A stretch of 29,117 nt of DNA, taken from the NCBI GenBank assembly GCA_964498755.1, contig CAZCIB010000027.1:1-29117 (forward strand), in the 5' to 3' direction. The notes beneath the pieces are model-generated. The model saw only the letters and a program-made list of their open reading frames with translations. It did not search any database and was not told the DNA's origin. This document shows positions 7,191-15,881 of the stretch, piece after piece (position 1 is the stretch's first letter; every line of letters starts with the position of its first letter). The translations under genes were made by a program, and so were the position numbers. This DNA is from RZZS01 sp964498755 (GTDB lineage Bacteria > Pseudomonadota > Alphaproteobacteria > Micavibrionales > Micavibrionaceae).

Positions 7191-8522
7191 CTACATCACT
7201 ATGCGGATTCGCAGACCAGAATCCGCATTCACGGCTTCAATGCGTCCGCCATGCAAACATACGATTGCGGCGACGAGACTGAGGCCGAGACCCGTGCCCG
7301 GCGCGCTGCGGCTGCCTTCGGCGCGGTAAAAGCGCTGAAATATCTTTTCAAGCTCCCCTTCCGGCACGCCCGGCCCCGTGTCGGCAATTTCAAGAACCGC
7401 GCGCGCGCCGTCTTCCCTGACGGCTAAGGAAACCGCGCCGTTCTCCGGCGTAAACTTGATCGCGTTATCCATGAGATTCGCCAGCGCCTGAAAGATCAAA
7501 TCCCGGTCACAGCGGTAATTCACCGGCGTCAGATCGCCTGTCAGCGCGATGTTTTTTTCCTCGGCGAGCGGCTCGTAAAAATCAATCACGTCATGGCAGA
7601 GCTGCTGCAAATTCACCGACTCAAAGACTCCGCTTTGCTTGCCGCTCTCTATTCGGGAAATCCGCAGCAGGGCGTTAAACGTGTTGAGCAGATGGTCAGC
7701 CTCATGAGCCAGCTTGACGTATTCCTGCTGTGCGGAGACGTCGCGGCGCACAGCCTCGCTCTGCCCCAGCTTTTCAATGGTATTGCGCATGCGCATGAGC
7801 GGCGTGCGCAAATCATGGGCGATATTGTCGGAAACCTGGCGCACGCCCTGCATGAAAAACTCGACGCGCTCCAGGAGCTCGTTCAGAACGCTCGCCATAT
7901 TGCTTAAGTCGTCCCAGCGCGAATGAACCGGGATGCGTTCAGACAAGTCGCCTGTCCGCATGATGCGCCTTGCGATATTGGCGATCCTGTTGGTGCGCCC
8001 CACGACGAACGCGCTGATGACGAAACTGACCGCCACGACCAGAACCATCAGGACAATACTGAGAATGCTCAGCCATTTCATCAGCGTGTAATCCCGCTCG
8101 ACATCTGAAATTTCAACGCCGATCAGCATCCTGCGCCCGTCGGGAAAGCTGTGGATCTTGGCGGCGTATCTCTGACCCGCGCGCGTGAAAACAATTGTGC
8201 CCTCGGCCAGATGCGTGAGTTCGGCCGGCTTTTTATCGATGTTCCCGGTGATTTTCTGGCCCGTCCGGTCATAGAGCAGATAAACCCGGCCCGAGTTTTC
8301 CAGCGAATCCTCCAGTACGCCGTAATCGTCCAGCGTCGAGAGATGCCGGATTTCCGTCTCCAGAACGGCCTCCGTCCCGTGCACGAAGTGCCCGCGGTAA
8401 AAGTAGTAGCTGAAATACGCCAGTATCAGAACCGCCGCGCCGCATAAAACCGAAAACAGCAGCGCCATTTTAAAACTGGAGCTTTGCGTATAGTGGCGGT
8501 TGGGATCGCGGCTAGTCGTCAT
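7191..8522 (-). CDS. Sensor histidine kinase, EnvZ/QseC type with HAMP
   Basis: A 443-residue inner-membrane kinase counted from ATG at 8522, which overlaps the regulator's stop by 11 bases (ATGACGACTAG); a longer start at 8570 lies inside the regulator and is unlikely. Two transmembrane helices (about 19-41 and 149-174) flank a periplasmic sensor of about 105 residues, followed by HAMP. The HisKA motif NIAHDLRTPL has phospho-acceptor His236. ATP-binding boxes follow: NLMDNAIKFTP, DTGPGVP and GTGLGLSLV. It should phosphorylate the OmpR-type regulator encoded immediately upstream. The stimulus is unknown; the sensor has no recognisable ligand motif. Confidence 0.92.
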   Translation of the reverse strand: MTTSRDPNRHYTQSSSFKMALLFSVLCGAAVLILAYFSYYFYRGHFVHGTEAVLETEIRHLSTLDDYGVLEDSLENSGRVYLLYDRTGQKITGNIDKKPAELTHLAEGTIVFTRAGQRYAAKIHSFPDGRRMLIGVEISDVERDYTLMKWLSILSIVLMVLVVAVSFVISAFVVGRTNRIANIARRIMRTGDLSERIPVHSRWDDLSNMASVLNELLERVEFFMQGVRQVSDNIAHDLRTPLMRMRNTIEKLGQSEAVRRDVSAQQEYVKLAHEADHLLNTFNALLRISRIESGKQSGVFESVNLQQLCHDVIDFYEPLAEEKNIALTGDLTPVNYRCDRDLIFQALANLMDNAIKFTPENGAVSLAVREDGARAVLEIADTGPGVPEGELEKIFQRFYRAEGSRSAPGTGLGLSLVAAIVCLHGGRIEAVNADSGLRIRIVM

Positions 8523-9192
8523 CGATAATGTACCCCGCGCCGCGGATGGTCCGGATAACCGGCGTGTCAAAATCCTTTTCGATTTTGGCGCGCAAGCGGC
8601 TGATATGCACGTCTATGACATTGGTCTGCGGGTCAAAATGATAGTCCCAGACATTTTCCAGCAGCATCGTGCGCGTGACGACCTGCCCCTTGTTTTTCAG
8701 GATATATTCGAGAAGGCGGAATTCGCGGGCCTGAAGGTCAATCTCCTTGCCGGCGCGTTTAACCTTGCGGGAGAGTAGATCGACCTCAAGATTCCCGGCG
8801 GTCAGCTTCGTCGTCTGCCCCTGCGCGCTTTTGGTTGTGCGATTGTACAAAACCTCGATCCGCGCCAGCAGTTCGGCGAACGCGAAAGGCTTGACCAGAT
8901 AATCATCGCCGCCGGATCTTAAGCCCTTCACCCGGTCGTCGACTTCCCCCAGAGCGCTCAGGATCAAAACCGGCGTCTGTATCCCCGCGCCGCGTATCGC
9001 GCGGATGATCGTCAGCCCGTCAAGCTCGGGCAGCATCCGGTCGATAATCATGACGTCATAGGTTTCGGTCGTCGCCAGAAACATCCCGTCGCGGCCTTCA
9101 TATGACGTGTCGACGGTATGGCCTTCCTGCCGCAACCCTTTGCAGATATATGATGAAATATCCTTATCGTCTTCAACGAGAAGCAAGCGCAT
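8512..9192 (-). CDS. OmpR/PhoB-family response regulator
   Basis: A 226-residue two-domain regulator. The receiver (residues 1-120) has the acidic pocket EDD (7-9), phospho-acceptor Asp51 in IIDRMLP, and Lys101 in VKPF. A winged-helix DNA-binding domain follows (about 130-224), with REFRLLEYILKNKGQVVTR and the terminal RTIRGAGYIID signature. It pairs with the overlapping kinase gene downstream. The start lies only 31 bases beyond the 3' end of tRNA-Phe, so transcription may enter from the tRNA promoter. No strong Shine-Dalgarno sequence is visible. Target genes are unknown. Confidence 0.93.
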   Translation of the reverse strand: MRLLLVEDDKDISSYICKGLRQEGHTVDTSYEGRDGMFLATTETYDVMIIDRMLPELDGLTIIRAIRGAGIQTPVLILSALGEVDDRVKGLRSGGDDYLVKPFAFAELLARIEVLYNRTTKSAQGQTTKLTAGNLEVDLLSRKVKRAGKEIDLQAREFRLLEYILKNKGQVVTRTMLLENVWDYHFDPQTNVIDVHISRLRAKIEKDFDTPVIRTIRGAGYIIDDD

Positions 9193-9223
9193 GGAATTGA
9201 AGACCGGCCCCTGTCTGGATCAA

Positions 9224-9299
9224 TGGTGCCCAGAGGCGGATTCGAACCACCGACACGGGGATTTTCAGTCCCCTGCTCTACCAACTGAGCTATCTGGGC
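9224..9299 (-). tRNA. tRNA-Phe (GAA)
   Basis: A complete 76-base tRNA on the minus strand. The acceptor GCCCAGA pairs with TCTGGGC and the CCA end is encoded (9224-9226). The D-arm AGCTCAGTTGGTAGAGC is present. The anticodon stem GGGGA/TCCCC encloses loop CTGAAAA with anticodon GAA. The T-arm reads GTCGG-TGGTTCGAATCCGCC-like with the usual TTCGAAT. The two short ORFs crossing it are translation artefacts. Confidence 0.97.
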
Positions 9300-9478
9300 A
9301 TTAGACCTATGGCTTATAAAATAAATGGCGGTTCCTGTCCAGCGCTAGTTGCTTGCAATATATGCTGATGCGAATTTACGTGGATAAGGAACAAACGCGA
9401 ATCTGGAGACTGGAAAAAGTTCTGTTAAAAAGGTAGTTAGGAAACTGGAAGTCTCGCATTCTGGACGTTATTATTTGC

Positions 9479-9973
9479 ATGGCCGTTAATTTTAAGAAAT
9501 TGTCCGTACTGGTTGTCGAGGATAACAAAGCGATGAAAGAGCTTATTGGCTCTGTCCTCGAAGGTCTGGGCGTTGGCGCGGTCTACTCGGCCGATGACGG
9601 GAAGCGGGGCTTTCAGGTCTTCAAGCTCTACAATCCCGACATTGTCATTGTCGACTGGGAAATGGACCCGGTCAACGGATTGCAGCTGACGGAAGAAATC
9701 CGCAACAACACCCTGTCGCCAAACAGGATGGTTCCCGTTATCATGCTGACAGGCTATTCCGCGCCAAAGCGCGTCGCCGCCGCAAGGGATACCGGCGTCA
9801 CTGAATTTCTCGCCAAGCCTTTCACGGCGGAAGGCCTGATTAACAGGATTGCTTACGTCATTAACCGGCCCCGGGATTTTATTGAATTCAGGGACTTTTT
9901 CGGCCCGGACCGCCGGAGGCGCAAAAACGACGAATACAAGGGCCCAAAAAGACGGAAAGCCGACAGGGACTAG
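9479..9973 (+). CDS. CheY-like response regulator with basic C-terminal tail
   Basis: A 164-residue single-receiver protein. The acidic pair is Glu14/Asp15 (VVEDN), the phospho-acceptor is Asp59 in IVDWEMDP, and the conserved Lys is 113 in AKPF. After the receiver there is no output domain, only a tail (about 130-164) with FFGPDRRRRKN and GPKRRKADRD, highly basic and typical of a group of stand-alone alphaproteobacterial regulators. The Hpt-like gene begins 20 bases downstream on the same strand, so the two probably form a phosphorelay pair. No clear ribosome-binding site precedes the ATG. It is divergent from tRNA-Phe. Confidence 0.9.
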   Translation: MAVNFKKLSVLVVEDNKAMKELIGSVLEGLGVGAVYSADDGKRGFQVFKLYNPDIVIVDWEMDPVNGLQLTEEIRNNTLSPNRMVPVIMLTGYSAPKRVAAARDTGVTEFLAKPFTAEGLINRIAYVINRPRDFIEFRDFFGPDRRRRKNDEYKGPKRRKADRD

Positions 9974-9993
9974 AAACGTAAAAGCTGGAAAAA

Positions 9994-10488
9994 ATGAGCG
10001 AAGGCGTAGACATCAAGGTATATCAGGCGAATAAAATGCTGCAGGCCAAGGTCGGCACAGGCCCGGTCGAGCAGGAAAAAATCCAGGTTTGCCAGGAAAA
10101 GCTGGATGAAAACACGACGGATTTCGCGCCTATGGCCGCAGGCTTTCTGAAAGAATTGCGCGAAGCGATTGATACGGCGCAATCAGGCGATGAAGACCTG
10201 GAGTCCCTGAGACAAAACGTGACAAAGCCCGTTATGCATCTGAAAGCCAACGCCTCAATGTTTGGCTATACCCTGATCGGCGACCTTGCGAATATTATGC
10301 TGAATTTCCTCGAAAGCGTGCGGGCGCTGGACAAAGATATCATTGCCATCATCGACGCGCACCACGCGACACTTTCAGCTATTGTCAGCAAAAAACTCTC
10401 CGGGGACGGCGGCGAGACCGGCAAGGCCATGAAGCAGGAACTGTTAGCGGCCTGTAAACGCTATGCGGAAAAGCGCATGAGCGGATAA
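9994..10488 (+). CDS. Hpt-like protein, probable phosphotransfer partner
   Basis: A 164-residue, largely alpha-helical, Gly-poor cytosolic protein. Residues 80-91 read VMHLKANASMFG, which resembles the HxLKGxAxxxG core of histidine phosphotransfer domains and makes His82 the candidate phospho-site. The following GDLANIMLNFLESV helix fits the second half of an Hpt bundle. Family Hpt proteins usually have Gly after LK, whereas here it is Ala, so I rate this as Hpt-like. Its placement 20 bases after a stand-alone receiver supports a phosphorelay role. The first ~65 residues have no recognisable domain. Confidence 0.75.
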   Translation: MSEGVDIKVYQANKMLQAKVGTGPVEQEKIQVCQEKLDENTTDFAPMAAGFLKELREAIDTAQSGDEDLESLRQNVTKPVMHLKANASMFGYTLIGDLANIMLNFLESVRALDKDIIAIIDAHHATLSAIVSKKLSGDGGETGKAMKQELLAACKRYAEKRMSG

Positions 10489-10490
10489 AT

Positions 10491-11042
10491 TTAATTCGAA
10501 GAAGGCCTGGGCGCGAAGACCGTGCTGCACCAGCCGTCGACTTCTTTCGAGACGTAGCCAGAGTCCCTGTAAAGCTCGCACAAAACGTCGCCGCCTCTGC
10601 GGCCGTCAAATGTCGTGTCCGCTTTCCAGTAGTTCTCGCCGTAGCGGCTGGCGCATTTTTCCCACATTGTCTTTTTTTCGAAATTGATGGGCACGGAAAG
10701 TTTTCGTTCTTCCTGCGGCTGCGCGGGATAGGGCTCGCCACTTTGCCGCGCGCGCAGGAATGTTTCGCATTCGGCCATTTCTGCGCTCAGATTGCGGTCC
10801 AGGGAACTCTTGTCCCGGATAAATCCATCCAGGTCAAGCGCGGCGCGGCTTAATGAGACAGCGCTTCCGCCCAGAATGTCGGATGTGGAAACGGAATAAG
10901 CGCAAACCGCAAGACAGGCGGCAAAAAAGACGTAATGCGCATTACGTTTTAAAAGCATCCCGGCATCGGGAAGCAGAACGAGCAGCATCACGGCCAGCCC
11001 GGAAACCACAAGGATCATGATATGCTCTATTCCAATATCCAT
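10491..11042 (-). CDS. Hypothetical membrane protein with four periplasmic-type cysteines
   Basis: I do not recognise this 183-residue protein. Two hydrophobic segments (about 7-24 and 37-52) are followed by a hydrophilic domain of about 130 residues. That domain carries four cysteines (in AECETF, EKCASRYG, VLCELY and GWCSTV), which could form two disulfides if it faces the periplasm. Its stop lies two bases from the stop of the convergent Hpt-like gene. The 5' flank (11043-11186) is AT-rich and may hold its promoter, but I cannot define one. Real coding is likely from length, tight spacing and codon use. Confidence 0.65.
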   Translation of the reverse strand: MDIGIEHIMILVVSGLAVMLLVLLPDAGMLLKRNAHYVFFAACLAVCAYSVSTSDILGGSAVSLSRAALDLDGFIRDKSSLDRNLSAEMAECETFLRARQSGEPYPAQPQEERKLSVPINFEKKTMWEKCASRYGENYWKADTTFDGRRGGDVLCELYRDSGYVSKEVDGWCSTVFAPRPSSN

Positions 11043-11186
11043 ATCACTACTATAATCGAAATCACGTTACCAAGCTATTGACTATAAATAATATTTTTGA
11101 GTTGTTTTTTATAACTTTAACACAAAGACGCTTTAAATTGAAACGAATTCGCACTTGACTCGTCCTGATTGCGCGTCACGGCGTGA

Positions 11187-11600
11187 TCAGGCGCGTATCG
11201 CGCTTTTCGCCGCAATCACGCGTAACTTCGCCTCAAGCTGCGTCGCCGAGAAAGGCTTGGCGATATAACCGGTTACGCCGCTGGATTTGGCCTCGACGAC
11301 CGAGTCCATATCGCTGCGTCCCGTTACCATTAAAAACGGAAAACGCGGGTCCACGCTGCGCAGCTGTCGCAGTAACTCGACGCCCGACATCCCCGGCATG
11401 TTCCAGTCGCATATGACGATGTCGATGAAATCAAACGCCGTGTCCATAAACTGAAGCGCCTGATGGCCGTCGGACGACTCGAAAACCTGCGTAATCCCGA
11501 ACTCGCAAAGCATGTTTTTGATCATGGCGCGGGAATCCGCCTGATCTTCCACCAGCAATACGCGCATGTCCGTCAGGTCTCTGCCGACTTTGCCACTCAT
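11187..11600 (-). CDS. Single-domain CheY-like response regulator
   Basis: A 137-residue stand-alone receiver. VEDQ provides the acidic residues (Glu18, Asp19), Asp65 in ICDWNMPG is the phospho-acceptor and Lys115 sits in AKPF. The ATG overlaps the hybrid kinase stop (ATGA at 11597-11600), so the two are translationally coupled and this regulator is the likely second receiver of that kinase. No output domain is present; it may act by protein contact or as a phosphate sink. A short dyad with CCTGAT/ATCAGG arms lies after the stop, without a T-run. Confidence 0.92.
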   Translation of the reverse strand: MSGKVGRDLTDMRVLLVEDQADSRAMIKNMLCEFGITQVFESSDGHQALQFMDTAFDFIDIVICDWNMPGMSGVELLRQLRSVDPRFPFLMVTGRSDMDSVVEAKSSGVTGYIAKPFSATQLEAKLRVIAAKSAIRA

Positions 11601-13687
11601 AAAACTTCTCCCTTTTCTTTTCCCTGTTCCGGCGGGTTTTCAGGATCGCCAGGCGTTAGCGCATTTTCGCTAAGAACCTTGTAAACAAGCGACATCAGTG
11701 CGTTTTCGTTGACCGGTTTTGAAATCAGCAGCGCGTCGGAGGGCATCTTGTATCTGGCCATCTCGCCGTGGGATGGATAACCGCTCATCAAAATCACCTG
11801 CGTTTCGGGACGAACGCTGCGGACAAGCTCGGACAGCCTGATCCCGTTAATTCCGGGCATGACAACGTCCGTCAAAAGCAGGTCAAGCGGCCCTTCATGC
11901 TCTTCCTGCGCGATCAGGGCCTCCTCGGCGTTCGCGGCGCGCAGAACGCTGAAAGAGCATCGCTCCATCAGATCGACGACCAGATCAAGCAGGTCGGGCT
12001 CGTCCTCGACGACAAGAACCGTATAACCTTCAAAAGTCATATTTTCGGGAATGGACGAATCGCCGGTGATTTCCCTGACAGGCGCAGCGGCGAAAAGCGG
12101 CAGATAAATTGCAATGACCGTTCCTTCACCCGGCGAGGAATGCGCCTCGATATGTCCCTCCATTTCCCGCACAAGTCCGTAGACCATCGAGAGCCCGAGC
12201 CCAGTGCCTTTACCGGCCGGCTTGGTTGTAAAAAACGGGTCAAAGATTTTTCCGATAATTTCTTCGGGAATGCCCTCCCCCGTATCCGCAACCGAGATGC
12301 AAACATATCTCGCGCCGTCATCTTTTTCCGCCTTCAACGCCGAAGGAAGCGCGTCCTCATCACACGGATCGACATGAATGGTGATGGTTCCGCCATCCGG
12401 CATGGCGTCCTTGGCGTTAACAACAAGATTAATCAGCATGTTGCCGATCACGTCGGACGGGCAATGCACGCACAGGCCTTTTCGCGGCGCGTCGGCTTTA
12501 AGCTCTATCGAGGGCGTAACCAGCGGCTTGAGCAAAGACATGTTTTCAAGAACAAAACTGCCCAGATCCATCGGTCCGCTTGTCGTTACCTTTTGCCGCC
12601 CGAAAGCCAGCAGCTGTCGCGTTAGCCCGGCGCCACGGTCGACCGCCGCGCGGACGCGCTCCAGATTATAGCTGATTTTCTCGAACTCCCCGCTTTCCGC
12701 CGCCGTAATCGACATGCGCGAATAGCCGTCAACAATAGAGAGAATATTGTTGAAGTCATGCGCGACGCCGCCGGCAAGCTGGCCGAGGGCCTCCAGACGC
12801 TGCGCCTGAAACGAGTGCGCTTCCTGAATTTTATTGGTTGTTATATCGGTCAGGATACCGACGAAAAGATCGGCCTTTCCGTCAGCCTTTGAAACGGGCG
12901 AAACCTGAAGGGCAAACCATTTCGTGTTCACGCTGTTCTTATAACTGATTTCTATTTCTGTTTTTTTCTTATTTTTGAAGCCGTTATCCAACGCCGCATA
13001 AGCTGCGTCGTTTTGCAGCAAATCCAGGATAAAACGCCAGTCATTGCCCTCGATTTCGTTCCTGTGAAGACCGGTAAGCTCGGAAAAATGCCGGTTAACA
13101 AACGTGACCGGGTTTCCGTGCATCTTGGGATCGCTGATAATTATCCCGATCTCCGTCGCATTTATGGCGACGCCCAGCTCATGGTGGCTCTGGGAGAGAA
13201 TTGACAATAACTCCTGCTGTTTGCAGTAATCGCTGATATCGATGATTTTCGCGACTGTCCCGTTAGCGGCCGTTTGTTCAACGCGCACCAGACATTGCTT
13301 GTCAGTCCCCCATCCAACAACTTCGGTAAAACCCTCATATGTGCCTTCGGGGAATAACGAGCGATGCAGCGCCTTACGCTCAAGCCCCTCAAGATCAATC
13401 GCATGATCCTGAAGATGATCGATCAAATCCCTGACTGTTTTCAGCTTTTGTTCATGACCGCATACGACGGGCAGGAATTTTTCCGCAGCCTTGTTATGCC
13501 GCCAGTAACGACCCTTGCCGTCGTAGTAGACGTAGCCAATCACAGATCGTTCCACGACGTCTTCAAAGATACGCGAATGCGTATAAAAGCGGTAAGCGCG
13601 CCGAACGGCTATGACAAAACCGGCAACGACCGCTATAATGATAATGAATCCTGTCAGATACAGGATATGCTCCCCCGTCGGCACCAT
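11597..13687 (-). CDS. Hybrid sensor histidine kinase with LOV-like PAS and C-terminal receiver
   Basis: About 696 residues from ATG at 13687 (GGA shortly upstream); a longer form begins with TTG at 13723. Numbering for the 708-residue form: one membrane helix (about 22-41), a first PAS-like region (about 50-165), then a LOV-like PAS (about 185-300). HisKA follows with GGVAHDFNNILS (His322), a CckA-like H-box. Next are HATPase boxes (NLVVNAKDAMP, DTGEGIP, GTGLGLSMV) and a receiver with LLLTDVVMPG. The LOV-like domain has the SDP...NPVTFVN...ELTG layout, but the photoactive NCRF Cys position is Trp (DWRF), so flavin photochemistry is not expected. It is coupled to the downstream CheY-like gene. 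The ligand or signal is unknown. Confidence 0.9.
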   Translation of the reverse strand: MVPTGEHILYLTGFIIIIAVVAGFVIAVRRAYRFYTHSRIFEDVVERSVIGYVYYDGKGRYWRHNKAAEKFLPVVCGHEQKLKTVRDLIDHLQDHAIDLEGLERKALHRSLFPEGTYEGFTEVVGWGTDKQCLVRVEQTAANGTVAKIIDISDYCKQQELLSILSQSHHELGVAINATEIGIIISDPKMHGNPVTFVNRHFSELTGLHRNEIEGNDWRFILDLLQNDAAYAALDNGFKNKKKTEIEISYKNSVNTKWFALQVSPVSKADGKADLFVGILTDITTNKIQEAHSFQAQRLEALGQLAGGVAHDFNNILSIVDGYSRMSITAAESGEFEKISYNLERVRAAVDRGAGLTRQLLAFGRQKVTTSGPMDLGSFVLENMSLLKPLVTPSIELKADAPRKGLCVHCPSDVIGNMLINLVVNAKDAMPDGGTITIHVDPCDEDALPSALKAEKDDGARYVCISVADTGEGIPEEIIGKIFDPFFTTKPAGKGTGLGLSMVYGLVREMEGHIEAHSSPGEGTVIAIYLPLFAAAPVREITGDSSIPENMTFEGYTVLVVEDEPDLLDLVVDLMERCSFSVLRAANAEEALIAQEEHEGPLDLLLTDVVMPGINGIRLSELVRSVRPETQVILMSGYPSHGEMARYKMPSDALLISKPVNENALMSLVYKVLSENALTPGDPENPPEQGKEKGEVL

Positions 13688-15869
13688 GTATTCCTGCGAA
13701 AGCTTGATAAACAGAACACGCAATCATAGATATCCTAAACGGAAAAGTTGTAAAATTCTTTACCGCATACAACTGTACGCGCTTTTTATCAGCTTTTTGT
13801 TTTTTACCTTTTCAAACAAATATCTGCGCGCTGAAGAACTACAAAGGACGCCCGCGCTTGCCGGACCTCTGGGACTGAACACAATTCCGTCGGCGCGCAT
13901 TTCAAAGCCCGGGACGGCGCGCATTACGCTCTCAACTCTTGCCCCCTATATCCACGCGAATTTCGGTTTGCAAATAGCGGAACCGCTCTTCCTCAATTTC
14001 CGGCAAACGTCGGACTCCTCCAGCATGTTCGAAAATCCGGACCGGCTTTATCCGGGCGTTGATCTGCAACTGCGCCTGCGCGAGGAGAGCCGCTACGCGC
14101 CCGCCATCACGCTTGGCCTGCAATCCGCGATCGGGCATAAGCGCATGTCAGGCGAGTTTCTTTCCTTTTCGAAAAAGTTTCACAATTTTGACCTGAGCGG
14201 CGGCGTGGCGTGGGGACGTCTGGGGAGCGCCGGGCATATCGACAACCCGCTAGGCGTTGTGTTCAATCACTTTAACAGCGCGCGCGATTTTGACGGCGGC
14301 GAACCCGCCGGTCCCGACGACTGGTTCACGGGAGAGAAAATCGGCTTTTTCGGCGGCGTCGAATATTTCACGCCGCTCAAAGGCCTGTCGATAAAAGCCG
14401 ACTGGGGCGCGGACAGGTATGTCGCAGAACTCGCGGCAGGAGATTTTGAAAAACCCGCGCCGTGGTCCTTTGGCATTGCTTATGCGCCGTTCGAACATGC
14501 GAGCCTTGGCGCGGCTATCGTCGGCGGCGATAAAGTTCTGGGGCGTTTGACAGTGCAAACAAATTTCAAAGACTGGCCGGGGCGGAGTTATAAAACGCCT
14601 GAGGACGGCGCCCTGCCCTTGCGCCCCTACCGCACGGAAATGGTGGTTCCGGAGCGCATCCGGCTCGCCGCGGAAAAAGAACATGTTCAGCTCTCTCATG
14701 TCCGCCACAACCCGGAAACAATCGCGACCGACCTCGCCTATGATCCGGACAAGCCATTGCCTTTACAGCTTGGCCGCGCGGCGAAGCATCTCGCCAATCA
14801 CGGCGGCAAGAGCGCGGAAAGTCTGTTGATCCGGCCCGTCTATTTCGGCCTGACGGGGCCTGCAGTTGCGCTGAACCGCAGCGATCTTGAACGCGCGGCC
14901 AGACATAAATCCAGCGCGGCGGAGCTCTGGCGCAACGCGTCCTTTAACGCCGATTCCCCGGAAGATCTTGTCTTGCCGGATAAAAGCGTTTTACAGGCCA
15001 GCCCTGCGCGCCAGCCGCATCGTTTTCAATTCATTCTTGAAACGACGGGAAGCCTCGCCGAGGAAGACAGCGGCGTTCTCTACCGCACAGCCGCGCTGCT
15101 TGACTATAAACGCCAGATCGCGCACGGACGGCTTTTAAGCGGCATGCGCTGGCGCCTGAACCTCAAACACAATCTGCACAGACTGCGGGATTTCCGCCCT
15201 CTGCCTTTCTTCCCGGTGCGCAGCGATATCGACCTGTTTAGCGAAAGCCGCATTGCTCCGGATCAACTTTACTTCGCGGCGCTGCGTACGCTCTCAAAGG
15301 ACGTATACGGCTATCTCGCCGCCGGATATCTCGAGGAGATGTATTCCGGATATGGCGGGGAAATTCTCTACCGCCCCTACGGCAAGACCTGGGCCCTCGG
15401 CGCGGAAGCGTTTCAGGTTTTCAAGCGCCAGCCCGACGGCGCGTTTAATCTCGGCCATAACGGCGATCATATTCTCACAGGGCATGTGAACGCATGGTAT
15501 GAAATCCCGCAAACGGATCTGACGCTTCAGGCCAAAGCCGGACGGTTCCTCGCAGGCGACGTCGGCGCGCGGCTCTCGCTTTCAGGGGAGTTTCGAGGCG
15601 GCGCGTCAATGGAAGGCTTCGTCACCGTCTCCAACCGCAGCGACATGGATCTCTTCGGCGGGGAAACCGATGTCTTCAACGGCGTGCGTTTGCGCCTGCC
15701 GATCGGCAATCTGAAATATTTGCCGGACGCTTCGCAGATTCATATCAACATCGAACCGCAAGGCCGCGAAACCGCGCAAATCCTGAACAAGCCTCTTAGT
15801 CTCTATGACATCACGGACGGGTTTTCACACCGGGAGCTGGCGCGGGATTGGGAATATGTGGCTGAATAG
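13686..15869 (+). CDS. YjbH-family outer-membrane protein (exopolysaccharide-associated)
   Basis: About 727 residues. The body fits the YjbH (DUF940) family of outer-membrane beta-barrel proteins linked to exopolysaccharide production. It begins with GPLGLNTIPSARISKPGTARI and has many alternating barrel strands and an ELARDWEY-like end. An export signal is present (hydrophobic LYALFISFLFFTF, cleavage before EE), but no standard start codon lies just before it. The best ATG is 13686, giving a basic n-region of nearly 30 residues; the next in-frame ATG upstream lies deep in the kinase gene. 13686 forms a CATG with the kinase's ATG on the other strand. E. coli yjbH sits with yjbEFG; here it is alone. 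The start is uncertain, the family is not. Confidence 0.85.
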   Translation: MYSCESLINRTRNHRYPKRKSCKILYRIQLYALFISFLFFTFSNKYLRAEELQRTPALAGPLGLNTIPSARISKPGTARITLSTLAPYIHANFGLQIAEPLFLNFRQTSDSSSMFENPDRLYPGVDLQLRLREESRYAPAITLGLQSAIGHKRMSGEFLSFSKKFHNFDLSGGVAWGRLGSAGHIDNPLGVVFNHFNSARDFDGGEPAGPDDWFTGEKIGFFGGVEYFTPLKGLSIKADWGADRYVAELAAGDFEKPAPWSFGIAYAPFEHASLGAAIVGGDKVLGRLTVQTNFKDWPGRSYKTPEDGALPLRPYRTEMVVPERIRLAAEKEHVQLSHVRHNPETIATDLAYDPDKPLPLQLGRAAKHLANHGGKSAESLLIRPVYFGLTGPAVALNRSDLERAARHKSSAAELWRNASFNADSPEDLVLPDKSVLQASPARQPHRFQFILETTGSLAEEDSGVLYRTAALLDYKRQIAHGRLLSGMRWRLNLKHNLHRLRDFRPLPFFPVRSDIDLFSESRIAPDQLYFAALRTLSKDVYGYLAAGYLEEMYSGYGGEILYRPYGKTWALGAEAFQVFKRQPDGAFNLGHNGDHILTGHVNAWYEIPQTDLTLQAKAGRFLAGDVGARLSLSGEFRGGASMEGFVTVSNRSDMDLFGGETDVFNGVRLRLPIGNLKYLPDASQIHINIEPQGRETAQILNKPLSLYDITDGFSHRELARDWEYVAE

Positions 15870-15881
15870 CCAAAGCCGTTC

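Noticed and set aside
9048..9304. Short ORFs on both strands with TENPRVGGSNPPLG and PEADSNHRHGDFQSP sequences
   Set aside because: These are translations of the tRNA-Phe gene and are well-known artefacts.
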